NCBI RefSeq assembly: GCF_001984175.1
Contig: NZ_MTQP01000063.1
Coordinates: forward strand, 62,001 to 126,000
Source: Saccharothrix sp. ALI-22-I
GTDB lineage: Bacteria > Actinomycetota > Actinomycetes > Mycobacteriales > Pseudonocardiaceae
Direction: 5' to 3'
DNA: 64,000 bases
Below, piece by piece: positions 41,788 to 49,643 of this stretch (positions are counted from its first letter, which is position 1; each line of letters starts with the position of its first letter). The notes under the pieces were generated by a model. It did no database searches, was not told the origin of the DNA, and worked only from the letters and a program-made list of their open reading frames with translations. The translations under genes and the position numbers were made by a program.

Positions 41788-42675
41788 GTGACCGAGCCGC
41801 GTTGCGCCGCGATCTCCGAGAACCTCGACGAACCCCAGGCGGGCACCGCCGCCACCGCCGCCGCGTGGATCTGCCTCGAACAACCCGGCCCCTGGGGACG
41901 CGACGCCCTCACCCAGAGCCGCCTGGACCCCGCGCTCGGCGCCGAACTCGCCCGCCGCGCCGCCGAGCGCGGCGTCCGCGTCCTGCTCATCCGCCGCCCC
42001 GGCCGCCACGCCGACACCCACCACGACACCCCGCGCCGCGTCTACCTCGCCGCCACCACCCCCGGCCGGCCGTGGCTGGAACAGACCGACCTCGCCGCAC
42101 CCGAGGCGCTGCTCGACCTCGACTTCGCCGCCCTCGGCTCGGGCCGCTCCACCGGCTTCGGCACGCCCGTGACCCACCCGTTGCTGCTGGTGTGCACCAA
42201 CAGCCGCCGTGACGTGTGCTGCGCCCTGCGCGGCCGGCCCCTCGCCGAGGACCTCGCCGCCACCCGGCCCGACGCCGTCTGGGAGTGCACCCACACCGGC
42301 GGCCACCGCTTCGCGCCCACCGGCGTGCTGCTGCCCACCGGCTACACCTACGGCCGCCTCGACACCGACTTCGCCGCCGGGCTGCTCGACCGGGCCGCCC
42401 GCGGACACGTCGTCACCGAACGCTGCCGCGGCCGCTCCACCCACACCCCGCACGGCCAGGCCGCCGAACTCGCCGTCCGCGACCACATCGGCGAACACCG
42501 CGACGTGCTCACCGTGCGCGGCGACACCGTCCACCACACCGACGGCCGCGCCTGGCGCGTCACCGTCGACGCCCGCGACCTGCCCGCCGCCCGGCCCGCG
42601 AGCTGCGGCGCGATCCCCGCCCAGGCCACCGAGCTCGTCGTCACCGCCGTGGAACAGCTCATCCCCGTCGGCTGA
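41788..42675 (+). CDS. Sucrase/ferredoxin-like family protein
   Basis: A 295-residue Suc/Fer-like protein (Aim32/Apd1 group), a thioredoxin-like fold able to bind an Fe-S cluster. The hallmark is VCTNSRRDVCCALRGRPLAE followed by WECTHTGGHRFAPTGVLLPT and GYTYGRLD, giving Cys and His ligand candidates. Its reaction is unknown; fungal Apd1 relatives bind a [2Fe-2S] cluster. GTG 41788 has GGAG 3 nt upstream, which is short, so the start is moderately certain. Confidence 0.9.
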   Translation: MTEPRCAAISENLDEPQAGTAATAAAWICLEQPGPWGRDALTQSRLDPALGAELARRAAERGVRVLLIRRPGRHADTHHDTPRRVYLAATTPGRPWLEQTDLAAPEALLDLDFAALGSGRSTGFGTPVTHPLLLVCTNSRRDVCCALRGRPLAEDLAATRPDAVWECTHTGGHRFAPTGVLLPTGYTYGRLDTDFAAGLLDRAARGHVVTERCRGRSTHTPHGQAAELAVRDHIGEHRDVLTVRGDTVHHTDGRAWRVTVDARDLPAARPASCGAIPAQATELVVTAVEQLIPVG

Positions 42676-42685
42676 CCCCGACCCG

Positions 42686-42862
42686 TCACGGAGACGCGAA
42701 CCCGGCCGATCCCGACACGCCCGCCGTCGCGACCACCAGGCCCGCCTCCACCACCATCCACACCCCGCACACGCAGCGCACGTAGTCCACCGAGCGGTGG
42801 GACGAGACCGGATAGACGTGCTCGGCGCTGGGCCACCCGCAACAAGGGCATCTGGTGTTCAC
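42686..42862 (-). CDS. Small zinc-ribbon protein
   Basis: A 58-residue minus-strand gene reading VNTRCPCCGWPSAEHVYPVS with SVDYVRCVCGVWMVVEAG further on. Paired CxxC and CxC motifs make a zinc-ribbon likely, and similar short CPxCG...YLRCxCG proteins are common in actinomycetes. The ribosome-site region is poor and it is shorter than 60 residues, but codon composition and the cysteine spacing support it. Its GTG 42862 is divergent from the CGNR gene 25 nt away. Confidence 0.65.
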   Translation of the reverse strand: MNTRCPCCGWPSAEHVYPVSSHRSVDYVRCVCGVWMVVEAGLVVATAGVSGSAGFASP

Positions 42863-42887
42863 GCCACCAGCGTGATGTCATGGTTCA

Positions 42888-43400
42888 GTGCATTTCAACC
42901 CTTACGGCGGCGCGGCCGCGGAACTGGCCGCCGCGCTGGTCAACGCCGACCCCGACAGCAGCGCCGACACCCTGCTCGACCTGCTGCGCGAGCACGACTA
43001 CCGCCCCGTCACCACCCTCGACGCCGACGAGGCCCGGCAACTCACCGACTGGGCCGCCCGCCTGTCCCCCGTCTTCGACCGCACCCCCGACCAGATCGCC
43101 CTGGTCAACGACCTGCTCGCCGAAGCCGCCGCCAAGCCCTACATCTCCACCCACGACGGCCGCGCCCCCCACCTGCACTTCGCATCCGAACACCTGCCCA
43201 CACCGCACCGGCTCCGCGCGTTCACCGCCGCCGGCCTCGCCCACGCCGTCTGCGAGGACCCCTCACGCCTCGGCCGCTGCGACCGATCCGGCTGCGACAC
43301 CGTCTACATCGACACCTCCCGCAACGGCCGCCGCCGCTACTGCACCACCCGCTGCGCCAACCGCGTCCACGTAGCCGACCACCGCACCCGCACCGCCTGA
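42888..43400 (+). CDS. CGNR zinc-finger protein
   Basis: A 170-residue member of the ABATE/CGNR family. The N-terminal ABATE-like domain ends near residue 115 and the C-terminal zinc finger is CDRSGCDTVYIDTSRNGRRR followed by YCTTRCANRVHVADHR. These are thought to be stress-responsive DNA-binding transcription factors. GTG 42888 precedes the conserved HFNPYGGAAAELAAALVNA. No obvious ribosome site is present, so it may be leaderless or start at the same point. Confidence 0.88.
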   Translation: MHFNPYGGAAAELAAALVNADPDSSADTLLDLLREHDYRPVTTLDADEARQLTDWAARLSPVFDRTPDQIALVNDLLAEAAAKPYISTHDGRAPHLHFASEHLPTPHRLRAFTAAGLAHAVCEDPSRLGRCDRSGCDTVYIDTSRNGRRRYCTTRCANRVHVADHRTRTA

Positions 43401-43638
43401 CCCGCACCGCACCGGCTCTCCACCCGAACGCCCGCGTCCGCGAAGCCGGGCCGGAACCCACCCGCCGGCTGCGTCGCCCGAAGCCTTCCGAGGACCGCTT
43501 CACGCGCCGGGTATCAGGGGTCGCCGACTGGTGAGGTCGCGTATTCATCTGTCGCGTGTTCGTCGTGAAAGTCGCTGTGATTGATCGCCGGGGTGTAGGG
43601 ACGTCGCCTTGTCGTGCCGACGGCAACCACCGCGCAGG

Positions 43639-44625
43639 CTAGGCCGTGTGCTGACGGTGACGCAGGCTGTTGATCAGCGCGGCCAGGGTGTCGGCGTCCT
43701 CGCAGCCCACGGTGAACCTGCTGCCGTCGGCGAACACCAGCCGCACGGCCGAGCCCGGCGCGGGCGTCATCACGGTGCCGTAGCCGTAAAGCACCCCGGC
43801 CGCCAGCCAGTCGCCGGCGTCCAGGGGGGAACTGGTGGCGTGCTCGACGGTGGTCAGGGGGAACTCGCGCCGGAACGGTCCGGTGGCCACCCGCACCGCG
43901 TGCTCGTCCACCACCAGCCGGTACCGGCTGACCGCCAGCGTCATCGCCGCGGTGAGCGCCACGACCAGACCGACCGGCGCGTACCCGGCGCCCAGCGACA
44001 GTCCGAACACCACCGCCATGACCACCCCGATCAGTGCCTGCCCGGCGGCGGCCCACACCAGCGGACGCAGCACGCGGTGCTCGCTCCACAGCACCCGCTC
44101 ACCCTTGGCCAGCGGGAACCGGACCGCGTCCGCGGGCGGCACACCGGCCACGGGCAACCCGGAGGAACGCCGCCCGGCCAGTGCGAAGGCGAACGCGCCG
44201 ACCACCAGCACCGCCACCGGCAGCCCGACCGTGAACAGCGCCGACGGCGTCCGCACTTCCTCGGGACTGCGCGCGTCCAGGGCCGAGGCCAGGACGAGGA
44301 GCAGCGCACCGCACAACGCGGTGACCAGCACCGCCACCACCAGTTGCGTCACGGTGCGCGCCCAGTGCACAGCCGGGGCGGGCAGCAGCCGGGCCAGGAA
44401 GAACACCACCACCCCCAGCAGCCACAGCCCGGTGATCACGGTCAGTCCGACGGTGATCAGGGGTTCGGTGGCCAGCGTGCTGAGCACCGGCCTGCCGCCC
44501 CCACCCTTGTTGGGAATCCGTTCCGGCAGCCTGCCCGCCCAGCCCGACACCACCACGGCGGTGACGCCCAGCACGGCACCGGGTAAGAGGACGAGGCCGG
44601 TCAGCCACCGCAGGACCTGGTTCAT
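43639..44625 (-). CDS. DUF1648-type integral membrane protein with C-terminal PH-like domain
   Basis: A 328-residue protein. The N-terminal membrane region (WLTGLVLLPGAVLGVTAVVV with a later GRLPERIPNKGGGGRP) is the DUF1648 pattern, followed by about five more spans. The C-terminal soluble part (YRLVVDEHAVRVATGPFRRE) resembles a PH-like bacterial domain. It overlaps the upstream GntR gene by 4 nt (ATGA). GntR/YtrA-DUF1648 pairs are common and linked to envelope stress in Firmicutes; the role here is inferred only. Confidence 0.85.
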   Translation of the reverse strand: MNQVLRWLTGLVLLPGAVLGVTAVVVSGWAGRLPERIPNKGGGGRPVLSTLATEPLITVGLTVITGLWLLGVVVFFLARLLPAPAVHWARTVTQLVVAVLVTALCGALLLVLASALDARSPEEVRTPSALFTVGLPVAVLVVGAFAFALAGRRSSGLPVAGVPPADAVRFPLAKGERVLWSEHRVLRPLVWAAAGQALIGVVMAVVFGLSLGAGYAPVGLVVALTAAMTLAVSRYRLVVDEHAVRVATGPFRREFPLTTVEHATSSPLDAGDWLAAGVLYGYGTVMTPAPGSAVRLVFADGSRFTVGCEDADTLAALINSLRHRQHTA

Positions 44626-44975
44626 GCGAACGCCTCCCTGATCAGGGCGACGACCTCGTCGGCGCCCATGCCGATTCGCCGGGCCGTCGCGGCGACCTCC
44701 CGCACCGCGTCGGCCAGCCGTGCCCGCTCATCCGGTGCGGCCGAGATGACCACCGCGCCACGTCCTCGCCGCAACTCGATCAGCCCTTCGTCCCGCAGTG
44801 CCGCGTAGGCCCGCAGCACGGTGTGCATGTTCACCCCGAGCGAGGACGCGAGTTCCCGAGCGGGCGGCAACCGCTCACCCGGGCTCAGGGTCGCGCTGAT
44901 GAGGGCGTTCCGGACGCAGGCGGCGATCTGGTCTCCCAGCGGGGTGCTGCTGCTGGAGTCAACCCGGAAGAGCAT
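44622..44975 (-). CDS. YtrA-type GntR regulator of the DUF1648 gene
   Basis: A 117-residue short GntR protein: STPLGDQIAACVRNALISAT, GERLPPARELASSLGVNMHT and VLRAYAALRDEGLIELRRGR form the winged helix, with a short C-terminal helix pair. It is of the same subfamily and length as the regulator at 8830. ATG 44975 lies inside a 21-bp inverted repeat, so the protein probably represses its own leaderless promoter. The DUF1648 gene overlaps its stop. Confidence 0.92.
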   Translation of the reverse strand: MLFRVDSSSSTPLGDQIAACVRNALISATLSPGERLPPARELASSLGVNMHTVLRAYAALRDEGLIELRRGRGAVVISAAPDERARLADAVREVAATARRIGMGADEVVALIREAFA

Positions 44976-45016
44976 GTTCTAATTCTTATAGAACAATCCG
45001 GATCGGTCAACGGGTT
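44975..45016 (-). promoter_or_regulatory. GntR promoter with overlapping inverted repeat
   Basis: TGTTCTA and TAGAACA (44975-44981 and 44989-44995) flank 7 nt and cover the start codon and the -10 region (TATAAGAAT on the minus strand). A TTGACC -35 lies about 16 nt upstream. This is a self-repression layout. Confidence 0.65.
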
Positions 45017-45155
45017 CAGGCAGACGGACGCGTCTCGTGACCCGGAGCTGCCCAGGATCCCCCGAGGTGCCGGTCGCGGTGGCCTTCGCCGGCGGCACCG
45101 CCGCGACCGACCTGCTCAAGGCAGTGCCGCCGCGCTTGGCCATCTACCGCATGTC

Positions 45156-47471
45156 CTATTCAGACTCCGAACGGATCCGCCACCCGCGCAGGAACCGGAC
45201 CGGCTCCTCAGCGCCGTCGGCCTCGACCGCCGGTGCCGCCCGCTCAGCGGCGCGGCGGGCGTCGTCGGGCCGGCCGGCGGCCGCGAAGGTCTGTTCCAGG
45301 TCGCGCCACGCCTGGGCTTCGCCGCGCCGATCCCCGATCTCCGCGCAGATGTCTGCGACGGCGGTGAACGCGGTGACGGCCTCGTCGAACCGGCGCAGCC
45401 GGCGGAACAACGCGCCCAGATCGGTCCACGCCTGGCACTCGCTGTGCCGGTCGCCGATCTCCCGAAAAACGTCACGGACGGCCGAGAGCACGTTGATCGT
45501 CTCGTTCCACCAGCCCATCGCGTGCAAGGCCACCGCCAGGTTGCCCTGCGCCATTCCCTCGCTGCGCCGATCGCCGAGCTCCCGGAAGATCTCGCTGGCC
45601 TCGCAGTGGGCGCCGACGGCGTCCGAGAACCGGCCCAGGTGCTGCCACGCGATCCCCAGGTTGCTCCATGCCGCCCCCTCGCCGCGCCGGTCACCGAGTT
45701 CCTGGAAGATCCCGACCGCGTTGCCGTGCTCGTGCGCGGCCGACAGGGAATCCCCCATGCCCTGCAGCGCCAACCCCAGGCTGTCGCACACCCGCGCTTC
45801 GGTAGCCATGTCGTCCAACAACACCCGGCCGGCCAGCCGGGCGGTGGTGAGATTGGAGACGGCGTCCTCGAACCGTCGGGCCTCCACCAGGGCCGCCCCC
45901 AGGTTCTCCATCGCCCGTATCGTCCCGGGCACGTCGGCCAGTCGGCGTACGGCCCGGTCGGCGATCTGCGCGACGGCGACCCAGTCGGCCACCTGTCGCC
46001 GCCAGGACAGGAAGCGCGCCAGGCCGGAAGCCAGGTCCACAGCGAGCCGGTCCCGGCCGGTGTCGGCGGCCACCGCCACCGCGGCGACCAGCGGCGCCTG
46101 TTCGCCGTCCAGCCAGGCCAGCCCCTCCTCCCACCCGGCGAACGGGCCGTCCGTCGGCGCCGGCACGGGTGCCCGCACCGTCGCCATCCAGTTCAGCGCG
46201 GCGCGCGTCGTGGCCAGGTAGTAGCCGAGCACGCGGTCGGTCGCGGCGGCCAGGTCGGCCTCGGTGACCGCCAGGTCCTGGACGGCGTGCCGAGTGACGT
46301 CGAGGCGCAGCAGGTCGTGAAACGCCCAGCGCCGGGGGCCGCCCGACAACAGGTGCGCGCGGGTCAGCACCCGCAACCGCACCCGGGCCGCCGCCTCGGA
46401 CGCCCCCAGCACCGCCGCCGCCGCGGGCAGACCGATGTCCGGGCCGGGCCCGGTGGTCAGCAGACACAGCAACCGAGCCGCCTGCGGGTCCCGGGCGCGC
46501 AACCGCTGCCAGGACGTCAGGAACGCGGCGTGGACGCCGCCGGCGCCATCGTCCAGCACGTCCAGCCGGGTGCGGGCATCGGCCAGGTCGGCGGCGAGTT
46601 CGCCGATGGCCAGGTCCGGTTCCTCGGCCAGAACGCCGGCGGCGATCACCACCGCCAGCGGCAGCCACCCGCACCACCGCAGCACCTCCGCCACCGCGGC
46701 GGTCTCGGCACCTGGCCGGGGGTCTGCGGGCAGCCCGCGGACCCGGGCACGCTGGTCCAGCGTGGCCCGCAACAACTCCGCCGCCTCCGGCGGTGCGAGC
46801 ACGCCCACTTCCACCCGGTCGACGCCGGGCAGCCGCAGGGTGTCCCGGGTGGTGATCACCACCCGGTGGGTACGCGCGGCCATCGGGGTGGGCAGCAAGT
46901 CCTGGACCTGGGCGAGGTCGGCGGCGTTGTCCAGCACCACCAGCACCCGCCGGCCCTGGGCGGCCAGCGCGTCGAGGTGCTGGTGGTAGGCGGTCGGCTG
47001 TTGCGCGGCGTCGGCCGGGATCTCCTCGGGCGGCACACCCAGCGCCCGCAGCACGGGGGCGAACACCTGCCCGGGGCGCATCCGGTTCGCCAGGACGAGG
47101 TCGTAGCCGCGCAGGTCCACGAACACCGCGCCGCCCGGGAACCAGCCCCGGCTCACCGCTTCCGCCGCAGCCCGCCGGGCCAGGGCGGTCTTGCCGATCC
47201 CACCCATGCCCTGCACCGCGCACACGACCACCGGGCCGCAAGCCTCACCGTCGGCAGGTGCCAGGGCCGCGGCCAACCGTTCGATCTGCGGCGCCCGCCC
47301 CACGAAGACCTCGATGCCGGGCTCGGCGTGGATCGTGGTCACCACGGCGCTGCTTGCCGGGGTCGAGGCCGTGAGGTGGACGTGCTGGGTGTTGTGGTCG
47401 CCGATTTGGATGCCCTGCCCGTACCGGGCGTCGACCGCCGGACGCCCCGGCTCGTCGGCGGGCACGGTCAC
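45156..47471 (-). CDS. NLR-like NB-ARC/TPR protein with N-terminal amyloid motif
   Basis: A 771-residue STAND ATPase. Residues 13-27 read VDARYGQGIQIGDHN, an RHIM-like amyloid-signalling motif. The NB-ARC domain follows with P-loop GMGGIGKTA (Lys94, Thr95), Walker B LVVLDN (177-182) and sensor TTRD (207-210). From about residue 500 there are at least five TPR-like repeats of about 40 residues containing GDRRxExxAW-NLG and ending IFRELGDRR, the likely ligand sensor. On sensing a signal the ATPase would oligomerise and its motif would nucleate amyloid folding in a partner. GTG 47471 overlaps the stop of the upstream effector gene (GTGA). Confidence 0.88.
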   Translation of the reverse strand: MTVPADEPGRPAVDARYGQGIQIGDHNTQHVHLTASTPASSAVVTTIHAEPGIEVFVGRAPQIERLAAALAPADGEACGPVVVCAVQGMGGIGKTALARRAAAEAVSRGWFPGGAVFVDLRGYDLVLANRMRPGQVFAPVLRALGVPPEEIPADAAQQPTAYHQHLDALAAQGRRVLVVLDNAADLAQVQDLLPTPMAARTHRVVITTRDTLRLPGVDRVEVGVLAPPEAAELLRATLDQRARVRGLPADPRPGAETAAVAEVLRWCGWLPLAVVIAAGVLAEEPDLAIGELAADLADARTRLDVLDDGAGGVHAAFLTSWQRLRARDPQAARLLCLLTTGPGPDIGLPAAAAVLGASEAAARVRLRVLTRAHLLSGGPRRWAFHDLLRLDVTRHAVQDLAVTEADLAAATDRVLGYYLATTRAALNWMATVRAPVPAPTDGPFAGWEEGLAWLDGEQAPLVAAVAVAADTGRDRLAVDLASGLARFLSWRRQVADWVAVAQIADRAVRRLADVPGTIRAMENLGAALVEARRFEDAVSNLTTARLAGRVLLDDMATEARVCDSLGLALQGMGDSLSAAHEHGNAVGIFQELGDRRGEGAAWSNLGIAWQHLGRFSDAVGAHCEASEIFRELGDRRSEGMAQGNLAVALHAMGWWNETINVLSAVRDVFREIGDRHSECQAWTDLGALFRRLRRFDEAVTAFTAVADICAEIGDRRGEAQAWRDLEQTFAAAGRPDDARRAAERAAPAVEADGAEEPVRFLRGWRIRSESE

Positions 47472-47866
47472 CGCCCGGGTCGGGGGCCGGGATTGAGCGT
47501 CATCGAGTTGTGCTCGCCGATCTGCACGCCCTGCGCCTCGCGGGCATCGACGGTGTACTTGCCGGCCGGGCCGAGTCGGTCGAGTACGTCGCGGGCGGCA
47601 ATGACCAGGCCGTCGTCCGGGGTGGTGCTCGCCCCGTCCAGCGCCCGGAGCAACTGCTCCCGGACCCGTTGCTCCCGGTCCAGCGCGGAGTCGTCGTGAG
47701 CGGCATCGTGGAGTTCCTTGGCCACGGCGGGCCCGGAACGCCGGCGCAACCCGCCGACCGGACCGGCATAGGCGTCCTTCACCGCCAACGACGCGGTGTC
47801 CTTCACCCCGGCCGCCGCGCCCGCGGTCAGCCCGGCGACCACCACGTCCAGCACGTCCCCCACCAT
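47468..47866 (-). CDS. Bell-like effector candidate with C-terminal amyloid motif
   Basis: A 132-residue protein. The glycine/alanine-rich hydrophobic N-terminus (VGDVLDVVVAGLTAGAAAGV, then KDTASLAVKDAYAGPVGGL) matches the style of bacterial Bell domains, analogues of fungal HeLo and animal MLKL pore-forming death effectors. The C-terminus carries VDAREAQGVQIGEHN (106-120), identical at 11 of 15 positions to the motif in the NLR encoded next. ATG 47866 has GGAGGGAGG upstream. The stop overlaps the NLR start by 4 nt. Membrane disruption after amyloid templating is inferred from the family; no direct proof is possible here. Confidence 0.78.
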   Translation of the reverse strand: MVGDVLDVVVAGLTAGAAAGVKDTASLAVKDAYAGPVGGLRRRSGPAVAKELHDAAHDDSALDREQRVREQLLRALDGASTTPDDGLVIAARDVLDRLGPAGKYTVDAREAQGVQIGEHNSMTLNPGPRPGR

Positions 47867-48069
47867 CGCGCCTCCCTCCGCTCCGACCAGTTACCCAGTG
47901 TGCCCGCTGAACCACGCGTCGACCAGGCAGGGTCGACCGACGGCCCCGAGGCGCATGCTGTGCCAGGAGCGGGTCGCATCGATGAAACTCCAGCGGGTCC
48001 CGGTCCGGGACCGTCGCCGCGTGCGCGGGCGCATCCAGCCGCTGCCCGTCCGCACCCGACCGGCCGCCG

Positions 48070-48960
48070 TCAGTGCATGACGCGGCGGCCGAACCGGGCG
48101 TGGCCGAACTCCGCCGCCTCACCGATCAACGCCGACCCCACATCCGTGCGGCCCCGGAACCAGGCGTGCCGGAACCACGCGTCCTGGTGGAACACCACGT
48201 CACCGAACAACGCCCGCCCGCCGAACCGCACGTGCCGGAAATCCGCCCGACCCGACACCTCGGCCCGCCGCAGGTCCGCCCGACCCGACACCTTCGCCCG
48301 CGCGAACACCAACTGGTCCGCCACCTGCGCCGACCGCAACGACACGTTCCCGGTGAACACCGCCGCCCCGAACGACACCGACCGCGCGAACAACGCATCC
48401 GTGAACACCGCGTGCCGCAGGAACCGGGCGCCCGCGAAAGTCGCGTCACCCGTCACCGTCATCGCCTCGAACCGCGCGTCGCCCAGGAACACCGCGCCCA
48501 TCAGGTCCACCCGGTTCACCCGGCACCCCGACAGATCGAGCTCCACCAGGATCGCGCCCGGCGCGACCAGATCCATCCCCGGCCAGAAGTCCTCACCCGG
48601 CCGCAGGTGCGCCACCAGCTCCCGCTGCACCGCCGTGCGCCACGGCGCGTCCAACCCCAGGCTCACCCCGCCCCGCAACGCCGCCAGCCACGTGTCCACC
48701 ACCGCCTGCCGCCGCCGGGGCGCCTGCCGGCCGATCTCGGCCAACAGCAACAACCCCTCCTCCTCACCCGACCGGAACAACCGGTTGGCCTCCCGCCACA
48801 CCGACACCGGCGCGGGCGCCGCCTCCGACCCCACCCGCCGCCGCGCGTGCTCGTCCAGCAACGTGTCCGAATGGGACGCGCGCACATGACGCACACCCAC
48901 CCAGACGACGACCAACGCCACCGCCAACGGCACCAGCCACGAGGACATACCCCCGATCAT
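48070..48960 (-). CDS. Membrane-anchored pentapeptide-repeat protein
   Basis: About 296 residues. A single N-terminal membrane helix (SSWLVPLAVALVVVWVGVRH) precedes a helical linker of about 120 residues (SVWREANRLFRSGEEEGLLL), then a C-terminal right-handed beta-helix made of five-residue repeats of the form A(x)FxG (LMGAVFLGDARFEAMTVTGD, ATFAGARFLRHAVFTDALFA). Roughly 25 repeat units are seen. Function is unknown. ATG 48960 and ATG 48948 are both plausible; the second starts at the membrane helix. It is divergent from the DUF1707 gene. Confidence 0.86.
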   Translation of the reverse strand: MIGGMSSWLVPLAVALVVVWVGVRHVRASHSDTLLDEHARRRVGSEAAPAPVSVWREANRLFRSGEEEGLLLLAEIGRQAPRRRQAVVDTWLAALRGGVSLGLDAPWRTAVQRELVAHLRPGEDFWPGMDLVAPGAILVELDLSGCRVNRVDLMGAVFLGDARFEAMTVTGDATFAGARFLRHAVFTDALFARSVSFGAAVFTGNVSLRSAQVADQLVFARAKVSGRADLRRAEVSGRADFRHVRFGGRALFGDVVFHQDAWFRHAWFRGRTDVGSALIGEAAEFGHARFGRRVMH

Positions 48961-49047
48961 GCCCGCACGCGTACGTCGACGGACGTAACTCCAGTCACCG
49001 CCTCCCGACCGACGCCGCGACACGAGCCCGAGCGGACCATCGCAGAC

Positions 49048-49503
49048 ATGGACACCCCGCAGAACCCCCCACCGATCCGCACCCCCCACACCGGCACCCC
49101 ACAGATCGGCATTCCGCAGCCGAATCCCCCGCAGCGCGCCTCCGACACCGACCGCGACCACACCGCCGCCCGCCTGCGCGACGCCGTCGGCGAAGGCCGC
49201 CTCACCCTCGCCGAAGCCGACGAACGCATCGCCGCCGCCTACACCGCCGTCCACCGCCACGAACTCGTCGCGCTCACCGCCGACCTACCCGCCCCGCCAC
49301 CACCGCCACCCTCCGCGCCCGCACGCCACCGACCGCCCCTGCTACCCGTGGTCCTGCTGCTGTTCACCGTCGCCTGGATCGCCTCACCCCTGCCGTTCCC
49401 GTGGCCGCTCCTGCTGATCGGACTGCTGGTCGCGCGCAACGTGCACCACCGCCGCCTCCACCGGCACCACCCGATCACCCCGAACCCGGCCGCCCACCCC
49501 TGA
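49048..49503 (+). CDS. DUF1707-domain membrane protein
   Basis: A 151-residue protein. A proline-rich start (about 30 residues) is followed by the DUF1707 domain RASDTDRDHTAARLRDAVGE, GRLTLAEADERIAAAYTAVH and HELVALTADLP, and then two hydrophobic spans (PPLLPVVLLLFTVAWIASPL and PFPWPLLLIGLLVARN). The C-terminus is His-rich. DUF1707 proteins are common actinobacterial membrane-associated factors of unknown role. ATG 49048 is divergent from the pentapeptide gene. Confidence 0.88.
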   Translation: MDTPQNPPPIRTPHTGTPQIGIPQPNPPQRASDTDRDHTAARLRDAVGEGRLTLAEADERIAAAYTAVHRHELVALTADLPAPPPPPPSAPARHRPPLLPVVLLLFTVAWIASPLPFPWPLLLIGLLVARNVHHRRLHRHHPITPNPAAHP

Positions 49504-49631
49504 CCCCACCACCGGCACCCCGCCAACGGATCACCCACCGCAGACCACCCACCGCGCCTCCGATCCGCTCCGCCTGCGGATCACGCTGCGCGCCACTGGA
49601 TCACCCGACCCCGTCCTGCCCCGTCCTGCCC

Positions 49632-49637
49632 TAGAGT
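49632..49637 (+). promoter_or_regulatory. -10 element of a probable leaderless amidase promoter
   Basis: TAGAGT ends 6 nt before ATG 49644, with no ribosome-binding site in between, matching the other leaderless promoters in this window. Confidence 0.5.
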
Positions 49638-49643
49638 CCGGAC

